Below, piece after piece: positions 16,554-25,590 of a stretch of 55,690 bases of DNA. The notes under the pieces are model-generated. The model had not been told where the DNA came from, searched no databases, and saw only the letters and a list, made by a program, of their open reading frames with translations. Within the stretch, counting starts at the first letter, position 1, and every line of letters starts with the position of its first letter. Source of the DNA: FEN-987 sp964598845. Lineage in GTDB: Archaea; Thermoproteota; Bathyarchaeia; 40CM-2-53-6. The stretch is taken from the NCBI GenBank assembly GCA_964598845.1, contig CAZRDM010000014.1, positions 1 through 55,690 on the forward strand, given 5' to 3'. A program made the translations under genes and the position numbers.

Positions 16554-17242
16554 TTATGTGCACCCAGATAGGCCTCGATGACTCGGGCGTCTTGTTGGAT
16601 CTGTTGCGGCGTACCTTCAGCGATTATTTCGCCGTAGTTCAAAACTATGATTCGCTCTGAGATCTCCATGATAGCTGGAATGTTGTGTTCGACAATTATG
16701 AACGTCTTTCCTCTGTCCTGCAACTCTCTTATGTGTGCGAGCATCCTCTTTATCATGTCAGGATGTATTCCAGCCGCGGGTTCATCAAGAAGGAGGAGTT
16801 CTGGCTCCAACATTAGGATCCTGGCGAACTCAAGAAGTTTCTGTTGGCCGACGGAAAGATTCTGCGCCAGTTCATCTTTGAGTTCGATGAGGCCGACGAA
16901 CTTCAACAGATCCAGTGCACGTTGCATCTTATGAGCTGGTACCAACATGTTTTGCAGGACGGTTAATTTCGGAAATATGGCGATTCTCTGGAAGGTTCTT
17001 CCAATTCCTAATCGTGTTATGTCGTGGGGCTTGAGTTTGTTGAGGCGTTTACCTTTGAAGGAGATTTCTCCTCCATCAAGTTGCAGGAAGCCCGTTATGA
17101 GATTGAAGAGCGTCGTCTTGCCGGAGCCATTCGGTCCGATTAGTCCCAGGATTGAATTCTCTTCGAGTTCGAGGGAGCAATCGTTGACTGCTGTAAGCCC
17201 GCCGAACTTCTTTGTCACGTTCCTTATTTCAAGTAATGACAA
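16550..17242 (-). CDS. livG: branched-chain amino acid-type ABC transporter ATPase (LivG-like)
   Basis: 230 residues: Walker A IGPNGSGKTTLFNLI, GRTFQRIAIFPKLTVLQNM, signature LSVGQQKLLEFARIL and Walker B LLLLDEPAAGIHPD, with FIIVEHNIPAIMEISERI as the switch segment. It is shorter than usual LivG (about 255), mainly in the region after the Q-loop. Lies 108 nt downstream of the binding-protein gene, separated by a T-tract. Confidence 0.9.
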   Translation of the reverse strand: MSLLEIRNVTKKFGGLTAVNDCSLELEENSILGLIGPNGSGKTTLFNLITGFLQLDGGEISFKGKRLNKLKPHDITRLGIGRTFQRIAIFPKLTVLQNMLVPAHKMQRALDLLKFVGLIELKDELAQNLSVGQQKLLEFARILMLEPELLLLDEPAAGIHPDMIKRMLAHIRELQDRGKTFIIVEHNIPAIMEISERIIVLNYGEIIAEGTPQQIQQDARVIEAYLGAHK

Positions 17243-17312
17243 CTAACACGCCTAGCAGTAGAAATACTGCTGTCATTAGGCTAGTCGAAGAATAAAGAAT
17301 TACCTTGTCATC

Positions 17313-17329
17313 AACAAAAGAAAAGGGGG
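17313..17329 (-). terminator. T-tract terminator/attenuator after the binding-protein gene
   Basis: Minus strand reads CCCCCTTTTCTTTTGTT just past the stop at 17351. The same C-run followed by T-run pattern occurs after other transporter genes in this window. It may lower livG/livF expression relative to the binding protein. Confidence 0.45.
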
Positions 17330-17350
17330 TTCCTCCAGGGGATTTGGCGA

Positions 17351-18676
17351 CTACTCGGTTCCCGGAGGAACTTGGAAATCGGCGTATGGAAGATTCGATT
17401 CAACCGTCTTTAGTCGCGGAGGCCAGATGAAGTACCGTTTGCCATCCATGAACTGAAGCATTCCGGCGGCGAGGTATTCAGATCCCCACAGAGGAAAGTG
17501 GCTTGATCCGAAGACGTATCTGCCCCACAAGCCTGTGTAATCCGTCTTCGCCAAGGCCTGACCTACAGCGTTCCAGTCAGTCGTGCCAGCTCTTCTTATG
17601 GCGTCCACTAGGATCATCATTGAGTCGTAGCCCCAAAATGCGCCTATTGGATCACTGTCAGGAAATCTTCTGAGAAGATCATCGACCCATTTCATTGGAA
17701 GTGGGTAGGAGTAGTAGATATTGTAGTCAGCAAAAGCACCAGCGAGATCGGTGTAATCTTTCACTTCACCAGCATAGCCCGTGAAGAACAGAACGTTGAC
17801 GCCAAGCTCAACCTTCTGCTTTGTTAACGCGACGCCGGCTTCGGGTGATGTGATCTCGGCCTTTATCAAAACAGGGTCTAACGCCTTCAACTTAGCGAGC
17901 AAGGAAGTGTAGTCAACCTGCGCCATGTCTACTATCTCATATGCGACGAGTTCCCAGCCTCTCGCTGTCATTTCAGCCTCCCATACGTCGCATACGCCTC
18001 TCCCCCAATCTGAGTCCTCGGCTATGAGCGCGTACTTGTGATTCCTAGGCTTCCATTCACCCCTAGCAAGTACGTCGTCAAGCCAGATGACTTCCAGCAG
18101 TCCCCAGTACGTGTTGTTCAAGTCCGCCATGAAGATGTTCCTATATTTCTGTGGGTCGCTGAGAATTTTCTGTCCGATGGAGTCTCCGGCTGGTATGCTA
18201 TAGACGACTGGTATGCCGTATTTTGCAGCAACGTCCATAGTGGCTAACGCCACGAAAGTTTTGACGCCTCCAACAAGGGCATCGACCTTGTCTTGGGTTA
18301 TCAATTTCTCGAAAACGGCGACGCCAACGTCTGCCTTACCTTCATAGTCGCCGAAGACCAGAGTGATGTCCCTTCCCAGAAGCCCTCCGGCCGCGTTGAC
18401 GTCCTCTGTTGCCATCACTATTCCATCCTTGAGGTATTTTGCCTGCGCTGCAAATGGACCGGTGAGCGGAGCAGGCACTCCAATCTTAATGGGTGGTTGA
18501 GGAGGAGGCTGCGTGGTTGGCGGCTGTGTGGTTGGCGGTTGAGTGATTGTTGTTGTAGGTGGGGGCGCAGTCGGTATCATCATGAAGCCTGCCGCAATCA
18601 CTGCCACAACGACGACAGCAACGATAATCGATGCCTGCACCCGAGTGATCGCTTTTCGGTTTAGGAATTTCTTCAT
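17351..18676 (-). CDS. ABC transporter substrate-binding protein, branched-chain amino acid type (LivK-like)
   Basis: 441 residues. An N-terminal membrane anchor or signal (residues about 12-33, no lipobox Cys) is followed by a Thr/Pro-rich linker made of repeated TTQPP units (about 37-62). Then comes a type I periplasmic-binding fold: IKIGVPAPLTGPFAAQAKYL, AGGLLGRDITLVFGDYEGKA, KVDALVGGVKTFVALATMDVA. The linker tethers the binding domain outside the cell, as is usual in archaea. Ligand is probably an amino acid or amide. A TATA-like box lies about 40 nt upstream, divergent from livH. Confidence 0.9.
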   Translation of the reverse strand: MKKFLNRKAITRVQASIIVAVVVVAVIAAGFMMIPTAPPPTTTITQPPTTQPPTTQPPPQPPIKIGVPAPLTGPFAAQAKYLKDGIVMATEDVNAAGGLLGRDITLVFGDYEGKADVGVAVFEKLITQDKVDALVGGVKTFVALATMDVAAKYGIPVVYSIPAGDSIGQKILSDPQKYRNIFMADLNNTYWGLLEVIWLDDVLARGEWKPRNHKYALIAEDSDWGRGVCDVWEAEMTARGWELVAYEIVDMAQVDYTSLLAKLKALDPVLIKAEITSPEAGVALTKQKVELGVNVLFFTGYAGEVKDYTDLAGAFADYNIYYSYPLPMKWVDDLLRRFPDSDPIGAFWGYDSMMILVDAIRRAGTTDWNAVGQALAKTDYTGLWGRYVFGSSHFPLWGSEYLAAGMLQFMDGKRYFIWPPRLKTVESNLPYADFQVPPGTE

Positions 18677-18709
18677 CGAATTTTTCCCAAAATTTTGTGG
18701 AGAGCGCGA

Positions 18710-18720
18710 GCGATATAAGA
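18710..18720 (-). promoter_or_regulatory. TATA box for the LivK-like gene
   Basis: Minus strand reads TCTTATATCGC about 38 nt before the ATG at 18676, implying a leader of about 12-15 nt. Confidence 0.5.
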
Positions 18721-18927
18721 GTTGACTATATACTGCAACATTGAGAAATTAGAGCTTCGTGAAAGTAGGGAGATTTCTTTCGTTCGTTCAATTAGCCTTC
18801 GAGTCCGCTTGATGCAGTCCTCCGCATTCTTTAGCTGGGAGGATTTTCACAGGTGAAACTCAGATGATTCGAAGATGCGTGTCTGAAGGCCGTTAGTCTT
18901 GCCGACCATGGCAGTAAGGAGCAAGAA

Positions 18928-18936
18928 CCTTTAAGC
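18928..18936 (+). promoter_or_regulatory. TATA box for livH
   Basis: CCTTTAAGC centred about 22-25 nt before the GTG at 18954, which would make the livH mRNA leaderless. This supports GTG 18954 as start over ATG 18969. Confidence 0.5.
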
Positions 18937-18953
18937 GGTGCAGCCGGAGATTT

Positions 18954-19850
18954 GTGCAGAGTCTCTCCATGTTTTTCGATCCCATCGTCTTGCTAGAGTT
19001 CTTGGTATATGGATTGATTATCGGTGCAATGTACGGGCTCATGGGCGCCGGTCTCAGTCTTGTCTGGGGAGTTATGGATATCTGCAATTTCGCCCACGGA
19101 ACATTGTACATGTTCGGAGCTTACGTGACATACTTCGCATTTTTCCTTTGGGGTTTAGACCCAGTTCTATCGATTCTTTCTGCAACATTAGTCCTCTTTG
19201 TGATTGGGATAGCCGTGGATAAGCTCACCCTACTGCCACTACGCCGGAAGAGCAGGGAGTGGCTGACTGCCGCGTACATCAGTACCCTTGGCCTCGCAGT
19301 GGTTCTTGAGAACACTGCGCTCGCAGTATGGGGTGGACACAGAAAGGGTGTGGCCTACTACTACGCTGGGATCGTTGATTTCGTTGGCGTTAGGATAAGC
19401 GTTGATCGCATAGTCATACTCATGGTTAGCCTGGCAGTGATGGTTGGGTTCTGGCTGATCTTGGAAAGAACAAGGATTGGTAGAGCAATTAGGTCAGTAG
19501 CTCAAGACAAGGAAGCCGCGATGCTGGTGGGGGTTGAGGTTGATCGGATATATGCCATTACGGTTGGACTGGCCTCTGCACTCGCAGGTGCTGCCGGTGG
19601 ATTACTCTTACCGATATACTTGGCCTATCCAACAGTAGGTCAGGATCCTATCAGGAAGGCTTTCACCGTTGTTATCTTGGGAGGTTTGGGCAACGTTCAA
19701 GGCGCCTTCCTCGCGGGTGTTATACTTGGAATTGTCGGTTCCTTCGCGACAGGATTCCTTGGAGCGGCCGTTGAAGGAATAATCACATTTGCCGTCCTGA
19801 TCATCCTCCTACTCTTTAGGCCAACGGGACTGTTCGGACAGGCGAGGTAG
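18954..19850 (+). CDS. livH: branched-chain amino acid-type ABC permease (LivH-like)
   Basis: 298 residues with about eight hydrophobic helices. FLVYGLIIGAMYGLMGAGLS and VWGVMDICNFAHGTLYMFGA are the classic LivH start. RIGRAIRSVAQDKEAAMLVG is the cytoplasmic EAA-like loop that contacts the ATPases, and VVILGGLGNVQGAFLAGVI and a final helix follow. Forms the heterodimeric channel with LivM. Transcribed divergently from the binding protein and ATPase genes, a split arrangement of one transporter. Confidence 0.92.
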   Translation: MQSLSMFFDPIVLLEFLVYGLIIGAMYGLMGAGLSLVWGVMDICNFAHGTLYMFGAYVTYFAFFLWGLDPVLSILSATLVLFVIGIAVDKLTLLPLRRKSREWLTAAYISTLGLAVVLENTALAVWGGHRKGVAYYYAGIVDFVGVRISVDRIVILMVSLAVMVGFWLILERTRIGRAIRSVAQDKEAAMLVGVEVDRIYAITVGLASALAGAAGGLLLPIYLAYPTVGQDPIRKAFTVVILGGLGNVQGAFLAGVILGIVGSFATGFLGAAVEGIITFAVLIILLLFRPTGLFGQAR

Positions 19851-19919
19851 TGACCACTGGCAAAGTTCCAAGTTAGCGACTGGAAATTCCTCTTTGCTAT
19901 CAGCAGCTTTTGCTTAGCA

Positions 19920-20951
19920 TTGATCCCCCTCATCACCAATGATCAGTACTTTTTGCAGGTGCTCATACTCTGCCTCATGTACGGAATCTTGGCGTCAAGT
20001 TGGGATCTTGCGGAAGGCTACCTGGGACTGGTTAACTTTGGTTACGCCGGAATTTTTGGACTCGGCGCTTACGCGTCGGCGTTGCTCGCGATGAGGGCTG
20101 GGGTTTCACCTTGGCTGAGTATTCTTTTCGGCGGTTTCTTCGCCACCGCGATAGGCGTAGTCGTTGTCTCTTCCTGCATGAGACTGAGTCCCGGATATGT
20201 GGCTATAGTCACCCTAGCCTTTGCCGAGATTGCAAGACTCGTCGTGACGCGCTGGGTCGAGCTGACGAGGGGCATGATGGCTCTCTGGGGGATCCCGCCC
20301 TTTCCGAACATCACTATTGGAGGCGTGTTCATAGATATGTCCGGCGTCGACAGAACCCCCTACTACTACTTGATCCTCGCGATCACACTGATCTCACTTG
20401 TCTTCATGCGCAAGCTGGTTGACTCGCGAACTGGCCTCCTTTTCTTGTCTATTCGGGAAGACAAGGAATCGGCGGAAGGCCTCGGCGTGGATACGACCAG
20501 ATACAAGACCCTAGGGTTTGGCATCTCCTCATTCATAGCGGGATTGGTTGGAGGCTTCTTCGCGCATTACGTGAACACCTTAAGCCCCGAGATGCTCGGC
20601 ATTCCGATCACGGTGCAAGTTGCAGCGATGGCGGTCATAGGTGGAAGAGCTACTCTCTTTGGGCCCCTCCTGGGATCCTTCGTCTTGATAATCTCCGGAG
20701 AAGCACTTCGACCCATCTTTGAGTATCGAATGATCCTGTACGGATTACTCATCATCCTTTTCCTGACATTCTTTCCCGAGGGACTCGCAGGGATCTGGCG
20801 ATACTTGCTAGGTGGGAAAAGGCCTTCACGGAGAGGCATGATTCACTTCGACGTTAGATCGCTCTTCTCCAAGATAACTCTCAAACGCAGTCTCTTGAAC
20901 AGAAGTATCCTCTCGACCAAGCAGGTATGCGAGAAGGTTGGCAATGAGTAA
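19920..20951 (+). CDS. livM: branched-chain amino acid-type ABC permease (LivM-like)
   Basis: 343 residues from TTG 19920. LCLMYGILASSWDLAEGYLGLVNFGYAG and the loop RTGLLFLSIREDKESAEGLGVDTTRYKTL identify LivM. The frame is open upstream to a stop at 19851-19853 and encodes one more hydrophobic helix (WKFLFAISSFCLALI) that LivM proteins normally have. That stretch has no ATG, GTG or TTG, so translation may begin at CTG 19857 or the N-terminus may be lost. The C-terminal 40 residues (SRRGMIHFDVRSLFSKITLK onward) are an extra basic tail. Confidence 0.9.
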   Translation: MIPLITNDQYFLQVLILCLMYGILASSWDLAEGYLGLVNFGYAGIFGLGAYASALLAMRAGVSPWLSILFGGFFATAIGVVVVSSCMRLSPGYVAIVTLAFAEIARLVVTRWVELTRGMMALWGIPPFPNITIGGVFIDMSGVDRTPYYYLILAITLISLVFMRKLVDSRTGLLFLSIREDKESAEGLGVDTTRYKTLGFGISSFIAGLVGGFFAHYVNTLSPEMLGIPITVQVAAMAVIGGRATLFGPLLGSFVLIISGEALRPIFEYRMILYGLLIILFLTFFPEGLAGIWRYLLGGKRPSRRGMIHFDVRSLFSKITLKRSLLNRSILSTKQVCEKVGNE

Positions 20952-21264
20952 ACGATAAACAGACACCACTAAGAAAGCATCAGCAAGGAAGATTCGAAGC
21001 CCAATTTACGAGTACATGTAGTCTGTCAAGTCCGAACTGAAGACTTGGTTAGGTTTGCCATTCTGTGCGTAGCCGAGCATTACGCCCTAGAAGTCGAGGG
21101 TCCTCTTCTTCTTCGGGCGGGACCCTTTGAAACTTCGCCCACAATCTGGTTGATTGTCTGCATGATCCTTTTTCATAAGAGCGGAAAGGCTCAGAACAGA
21201 AGTTGTCAAATGTATCCACAACAGCGATCAGACCAAATACCTGTTAATTCAACACACCAAAGCT
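20952..21264. other. intergenic, nothing recognised
   Basis: No convincing gene, RNA or repeat between livM and the dehydrogenase gene. A weak AT-rich CAAATACC about 27 nt before 21265 is the only promoter-like element. Confidence 0.4.
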
Positions 21265-22221
21265 GTGAGGGAGATGAAGATAGTTGTCGTAGACCACGTG
21301 TACCTAGACAACGAACATATTCAGCAACTTCGTGCACTTGGTGACCTTCAGGTTTTCGGCAATCCACCTAGTTCCGATCAGGAATTGAAAGAGAGAATTC
21401 AGGGAGCTGAGATTGTAATAGTCGGCTGGAGCAGTTTGACAAGAGACATCATCAATTCCGCTCCAAGTCTCAGAATGATCTCCATTTGGGCTACGACGTG
21501 TCACTATGCTGATCTTGAGGCGGCCAAGGAAAGGGGGATCGTGGTTACACATGTTCCTGGCTATGCCACTGAGGCCGTAGCTGAACATACCTTCGCCCTG
21601 TTGCTGGCGTCAATTAGAAAATTGGTGTCGGCTGACAAGCATGTCAGGCAAGGAAAGTTCGATTGGAGACCGTTCAAAGGAATGGAATTGGCAGGGAAAA
21701 CTCTGGGTCTAATTGGGACAGGATTGATCGGTTGTCGTGTCGCCGAGATAGCTAAGGCTTTCAGAATGCAAATCTTGGCTTTTGATATAGTACCCAACAT
21801 GAAGAAAGCGAAAGAACTTGGAATGATGTATGTCGGCCTCCAGACACTGCTAAGAGAAAGTGACATCGTAAGCGTGCATGTTACAATGACACCGACAACT
21901 CAAGGGCTAATCGGAGAGAAAGAGATCGACATAATGAAGAACGGTGCTGTTCTTATCAACACGTCTCAGGGCAAAGTGATAGATGAGAAGGCTCTGATTG
22001 GTGCTCTAGAATCGAGAAAGCTATCTTACGCTGGACTGGATGTTTTCGAAGAAGAACCCGCACCCCAAGAGAATCCGTTGTACAAACTTGAGAACACGGT
22101 GCTATCTCCCCACATCGGATTCCATACGGTCGAGGCGGTGAAGAGATGCACCGACATCTGCGTTGATAACGTTATGAAGTTCCTAGATGGGCGTCCACAG
22201 AACCTTTGCGAATCGTATTGA
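21265..22221 (+). CDS. D-2-hydroxyacid dehydrogenase-family protein with catalytic Arg replaced by Gln
   Basis: 318 residues. The Rossmann motif is LGLIGTGLIGCRVAEIA (about 147-163). The C-terminal catalytic segments are LINTSQGKVIDEKAL, GLDVFEEEPAP and LSPHIGFHT. In the family the first normally reads NxxRG, and that Arg binds the substrate carboxylate; here it is Gln235. The catalytic Glu (264) and His (283) are kept. Asp174 after LAF suggests NAD. So the fold and cofactor site look intact but the substrate site is altered. It may reduce an imino or keto acid that lacks the standard carboxylate contact, or be poorly active. GTG start, with ATG three codons later as alternative. It lies upstream of the amino acid transporter/aconitase X operon. 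Confidence 0.88.
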   Translation: MREMKIVVVDHVYLDNEHIQQLRALGDLQVFGNPPSSDQELKERIQGAEIVIVGWSSLTRDIINSAPSLRMISIWATTCHYADLEAAKERGIVVTHVPGYATEAVAEHTFALLLASIRKLVSADKHVRQGKFDWRPFKGMELAGKTLGLIGTGLIGCRVAEIAKAFRMQILAFDIVPNMKKAKELGMMYVGLQTLLRESDIVSVHVTMTPTTQGLIGEKEIDIMKNGAVLINTSQGKVIDEKALIGALESRKLSYAGLDVFEEEPAPQENPLYKLENTVLSPHIGFHTVEAVKRCTDICVDNVMKFLDGRPQNLCESY

Positions 22222-22449
22222 GAGGTCCAGAACTCATTGATCCTTGGTTTCGTTGTTTTAGATTGATGCCGATCCTCCTGCCAGAGCCGTTGTAGCTCTT
22301 CTTGGCGCGAGTTTTGTGGAATCGAGAAGTTTTGAATTGATTTGGAGTGAAACGTAACGAAACTTGCCTTTTCAACTTTGCGCGTCCAGCGGCAAGCTAG
22401 GGAAAAAAATCTCCATTAGTCTTACGCTCCGCTAATAGCAGCGAGTGAT

Positions 22450-22461
22450 TCGATATATATT
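22450..22461 (+). promoter_or_regulatory. TATA box for the amino acid transporter operon
   Basis: TCGATATATATT about 40-50 nt upstream of the ATG at 22500, with a predicted short leader. First gene of the run to 27218. Confidence 0.5.
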
Positions 22462-22499
22462 CAGTAAATAGCGATTCGTTAATACGCTCGCAAACGACA

Positions 22500-23354
22500 A
22501 TGATAACTGAGGCAAGGAAATTGGCCAAGGAGACACCTCGTAGAGGTTTCCTGAAGTCTGCAGGCATTGGCGTTGGTGGCTTGGTTATCGGAGCTGCAGT
22601 AGGCGCGATGGCGGCACCGCTTATTTCTCCTCCTCCCCCGAAGGCAAAGTTCGCTGATATGCCTTCAGCGGGAACGAAAATAATACACGGCATGGACGCA
22701 GCTTATCCGCCGTTCACCGAAATCGATCCCACCGGCAAGGCGGTTGGGTTCGACATAGATGTCGTCGAGTGGATGGCTAAGAAATACGGGTGGGAAGTTG
22801 AGCACAAGCCCTGGGAGTGGGGGGCGATAATTACTGCCGTTCTGGCTGGGGACCTTGATTTTGTCGCTTCGGGAATGACGCATACTGCCGCAAGAGCAGA
22901 AAAGGTATGGTTCAGTGTTCCATACTACAGTTACATACACCAACTTCTTGTACTAGCAGAAGAAACTCGAACAAGGGACGAGATCTTAAACTCGGGAGAA
23001 TATGTAGCAGTCCAGCTTGGCGCCACCTCAGACGAGTGGGCTGAGAAACTGCTCAAGAAAGGGTTCAATTTCAAGAAGCTCGGGCTTGACTCCTATGAGC
23101 TCGCGTTCAAAGCGGCGTTGGACGGGAGGGCCGTTGCGGTCATAAGCGACAGCGCCTTCACCGTACCGTACTTCAAGAAACAGCCAGATGTAGCAGCAAA
23201 GCTCAGGGTACTATCCACGATCGGCGGAGATTTCACTTACGCGTACGCGACAAGAGTTGGGGACTACGGGCTGAGAAACGCGTTCAACCACGCGTTAGAG
23301 GAGATAATGGCATCCCCAGAGTGGCAGGACCTAAAGGACAAGTGGGGCATCTAG
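22500..23354 (+). CDS. polar amino acid ABC transporter substrate-binding protein with Tat-like signal
   Basis: 284 residues. TPRRGFLKSAG at residues 12-22 followed by a hydrophobic run (IGVGGLVIGAAVGA) is a twin-arginine signal. The mature part is a SBP_bac_3 domain: GMDAAYPPFTEIDPTGKAVGFDIDVVEWMAKK, ITAVLAGDLDFVASGMTHTAARAEKVWFSVPYY. The FxDxD-like GFDIDV and the conserved TAARAE arginine fit binding of an amino acid alpha-carboxylate. First gene of an operon with two permeases, an ATPase and both aconitase X subunits. Confidence 0.92.
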   Translation: MITEARKLAKETPRRGFLKSAGIGVGGLVIGAAVGAMAAPLISPPPPKAKFADMPSAGTKIIHGMDAAYPPFTEIDPTGKAVGFDIDVVEWMAKKYGWEVEHKPWEWGAIITAVLAGDLDFVASGMTHTAARAEKVWFSVPYYSYIHQLLVLAEETRTRDEILNSGEYVAVQLGATSDEWAEKLLKKGFNFKKLGLDSYELAFKAALDGRAVAVISDSAFTVPYFKKQPDVAAKLRVLSTIGGDFTYAYATRVGDYGLRNAFNHALEEIMASPEWQDLKDKWGI

Positions 23355-23422
23355 AACAATCGTTAGCAGAGTTTACTGACATCGCCTAGCGACGAGAAAC
23401 GACCGTTAACCTAAAGTGAGTA

Positions 23423-24106
23423 GTGCACTCACTCAATCGCGTTATGACGGCGGTCTGGGAATATCTCCCCTACATTACTTGGGGAGTTGCTTGGACCTTC
23501 GGTTTGGTAGGGGGAGGTCTCGCAATTGGGTTCATGATAGGTCTCCCTATAGCGATAGGACAGATTCACGGCAGCGAGGAGATCAAAGCATTACTCGAAG
23601 CATACGTGTGGTTCTTCAGAAGCCTGCCGCTACTCGTGCTCCTCTTCCTATTCTACTGGGGGGTTTTCCCAGCCACGGGCTTCAAGCTAGATCCTCTGGC
23701 CTGCAGCATAGTTGTCCTAGGCCTCCGCAGCAGCGCCTACCAATCCCAAATTTTCCGTGGTGCCATCATATCGCTTGGAGAAGCTCAACTATTGGCTGCG
23801 CGTGCCTTGGGGATGACCAGACTGAGAGCTGTGTTTCATATCGTCTTACCCCAAGCTCTGAGAATCTCACTGCCGGGCTGGTCGAATGAATATGCCATTA
23901 TGACGAAAGACTCGGCTATCACTTTCGCCCTAGGTGTGTTGGAAATCCTGACTAGGACAAGGTATGTCGTGATGGCTACTCACGAACCTCTCCTTCCATA
24001 CTTCTTCGCCGGAGGTCTCTTCATAGTCGTGACGTACGGCGGGACAAAAATCGTCAACGTAGTCTATGAAAGGACTAGGATACCGGGATTAGTCGGGAGG
24101 ATGTGA
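23423..24106 (+). CDS. polar amino acid ABC transporter permease (HisM/GlnP-like)
   Basis: 227 residues, about five helices: VAWTFGLVGGGLAIGFMIGL, VWFFRSLPLLVLLFLFYWG. The EAA loop is GAIISLGEAQLLAARALGMTRLRAVFHIVLPQALRISLPG. Pairs with the second permease at 24944-25528. GTG start at 23423, with ATG 23444 equally reasonable. Confidence 0.9.
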   Translation: MHSLNRVMTAVWEYLPYITWGVAWTFGLVGGGLAIGFMIGLPIAIGQIHGSEEIKALLEAYVWFFRSLPLLVLLFLFYWGVFPATGFKLDPLACSIVVLGLRSSAYQSQIFRGAIISLGEAQLLAARALGMTRLRAVFHIVLPQALRISLPGWSNEYAIMTKDSAITFALGVLEILTRTRYVVMATHEPLLPYFFAGGLFIVVTYGGTKIVNVVYERTRIPGLVGRM

Positions 24107-24107
24107 A

Positions 24108-24872
24108 ATGACCGATGGAGACATAGTGCTGAAAGCCGAAGACTTGCACAAGAGTTACGCAGACAACAAAGTGTTGAATGGAGTTTCCTTCGAAATAGGC
24201 AGAGGAGAGATCAAGGTCATATGTGGACCGAGCGGTTCTGGAAAAAGCACTCTTCTGAGATGTTTGAACCTCTTAACCTATCCGGATAAGGGATGTGTGT
24301 GGCTTGAGGGGGAGGAGATAACAGAGCAAACACGCGACGTAAACAAAGTCAGACAGAAGATCGGATTCGTCTTTCAGGAGTTCAACCTCTTCAACCATCT
24401 AAGCGCCTGGAGGAATGTCAGCATAGCTTTGGAGATAGTCAAGAAGATGAGCAAGGATGAAGCGAGAAAGCTTGCCATGGAAGAGTTGAGGAGAGTGAAT
24501 CTAGAAGAAGACGCCCACAAGTACCCAGCCGAACTCTCGGGAGGACAGAAGCAGAGGGTTGCAATAGCCAGAGGTCTAGCCATGAATCCTGTAATCATGT
24601 TCTATGATGAACCGACCTCAGCTCTAGACCCTCACTTAATCGGGGAAGTCCTAGATGTCATGAAAAAACTGGCGCAAGAAAAACTAACCAGCCTCGTCGT
24701 TACCCATGAGATAGGCTTCGCTCGGTCAGTAGCCGATGAGATGATGTTCATGGGAGATGGAACCATCTTGGAACGAGGCCCACCTGACGAGCTCATCTCG
24801 AACCCCAAGCATGAAATTGTCAAGCAATTCTTCAAGCGCATCAACGAACTGTACAGGAGAGAGGGACGTTAG
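24108..24872 (+). CDS. polar amino acid ABC transporter ATPase (GlnQ/HisP-like)
   Basis: 254 residues. Walker A CGPSGSGKSTLLRCLN, Q-loop GFVFQEFNLFNHLSAWRNV, signature LSGGQKQRVAIARGLA, Walker B VIMFYDEPTSALDP, H-loop VVTHEIGFARSVAD. Starts one base after the upstream permease stop. Confidence 0.93.
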   Translation: MTDGDIVLKAEDLHKSYADNKVLNGVSFEIGRGEIKVICGPSGSGKSTLLRCLNLLTYPDKGCVWLEGEEITEQTRDVNKVRQKIGFVFQEFNLFNHLSAWRNVSIALEIVKKMSKDEARKLAMEELRRVNLEEDAHKYPAELSGGQKQRVAIARGLAMNPVIMFYDEPTSALDPHLIGEVLDVMKKLAQEKLTSLVVTHEIGFARSVADEMMFMGDGTILERGPPDELISNPKHEIVKQFFKRINELYRREGR

Positions 24873-24943
24873 GTTTCTGGGAAGAATTTCTGCCCAAAAT
24901 ACTCGTTGGATCCGTTACAACTGTTGAACTAATTGTAGTATCC

Positions 24944-25528
24944 GTGCCCTTGGGCATTTTTCTGGCGATCGTCCTCGCTGTTGCTCGAGTCTATGGGAAT
25001 AGGCCTGTCTCCCTCCTCGCGACAGGCATCGTGGGACTTTTTCGGGGTTTTCCCGCAATAGTTACACTCCTAATCATCTTCTTCGCGCTTCCCGACCTAG
25101 GCATTTTCTTCTCTCCTTATTGGTCGGCTGTTATCGGATTCATACTCGTTACTGGTACATATCAGTCGGAGTATGTCAGGGGAGCCATACAGTCGATAGA
25201 TGTGGGGCAGTCGTTGGCCGCCCAGGCACTAGGAATGAGGAAGCTGGAAGAGGTTGTTCACATAATCCTTCCACAGGCCATAAGAGGAGCTCTTCCGGGC
25301 ATCTCAAACGAAATCATATACCTAGTATTGTACTCCTCGTTGGCCTCGTACATCGGCGTTGAAGAGATATTCGCCGTTGCAAGGCATTTCAATTCCCTTC
25401 AATTCAGACCCATCGAGATCTTCCTGACCGCTGGATTGATCTACGCATCTATGGCTACTGCTTGTTTGGCAGGTTTCAGAATGCTCGAAAGGAAACTGAG
25501 GATCCCGGGATTGGAAGTAGCCCGTTGA
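24944..25528 (+). CDS. polar amino acid ABC transporter permease (second subunit)
   Basis: From GTG 24944 the protein has 194 residues with FLAIVLAVARVYG, LFRGFPAIVTLLIIFFALPDLG and EAA loop SIDVGQSLAAQALGMRKLEEVVHIILPQAIRGALPG. The frame is open upstream into the ATPase gene, and codons from about 24871 encode GFWEEFLPKILVGSVTTVEL, the normal start of such permeases. No ATG/GTG/TTG occurs there, so the true start may be a rare codon, or a base change has hit the start site. Topology supports the longer form. Confidence 0.88.
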   Translation: MPLGIFLAIVLAVARVYGNRPVSLLATGIVGLFRGFPAIVTLLIIFFALPDLGIFFSPYWSAVIGFILVTGTYQSEYVRGAIQSIDVGQSLAAQALGMRKLEEVVHIILPQAIRGALPGISNEIIYLVLYSSLASYIGVEEIFAVARHFNSLQFRPIEIFLTAGLIYASMATACLAGFRMLERKLRIPGLEVAR

Positions 25529-25590
25529 TGTAACGGCGCAGACGAAATGAATACTAGATAAATCGTTGTGGTTCTAGGAAGGTAGATTTC

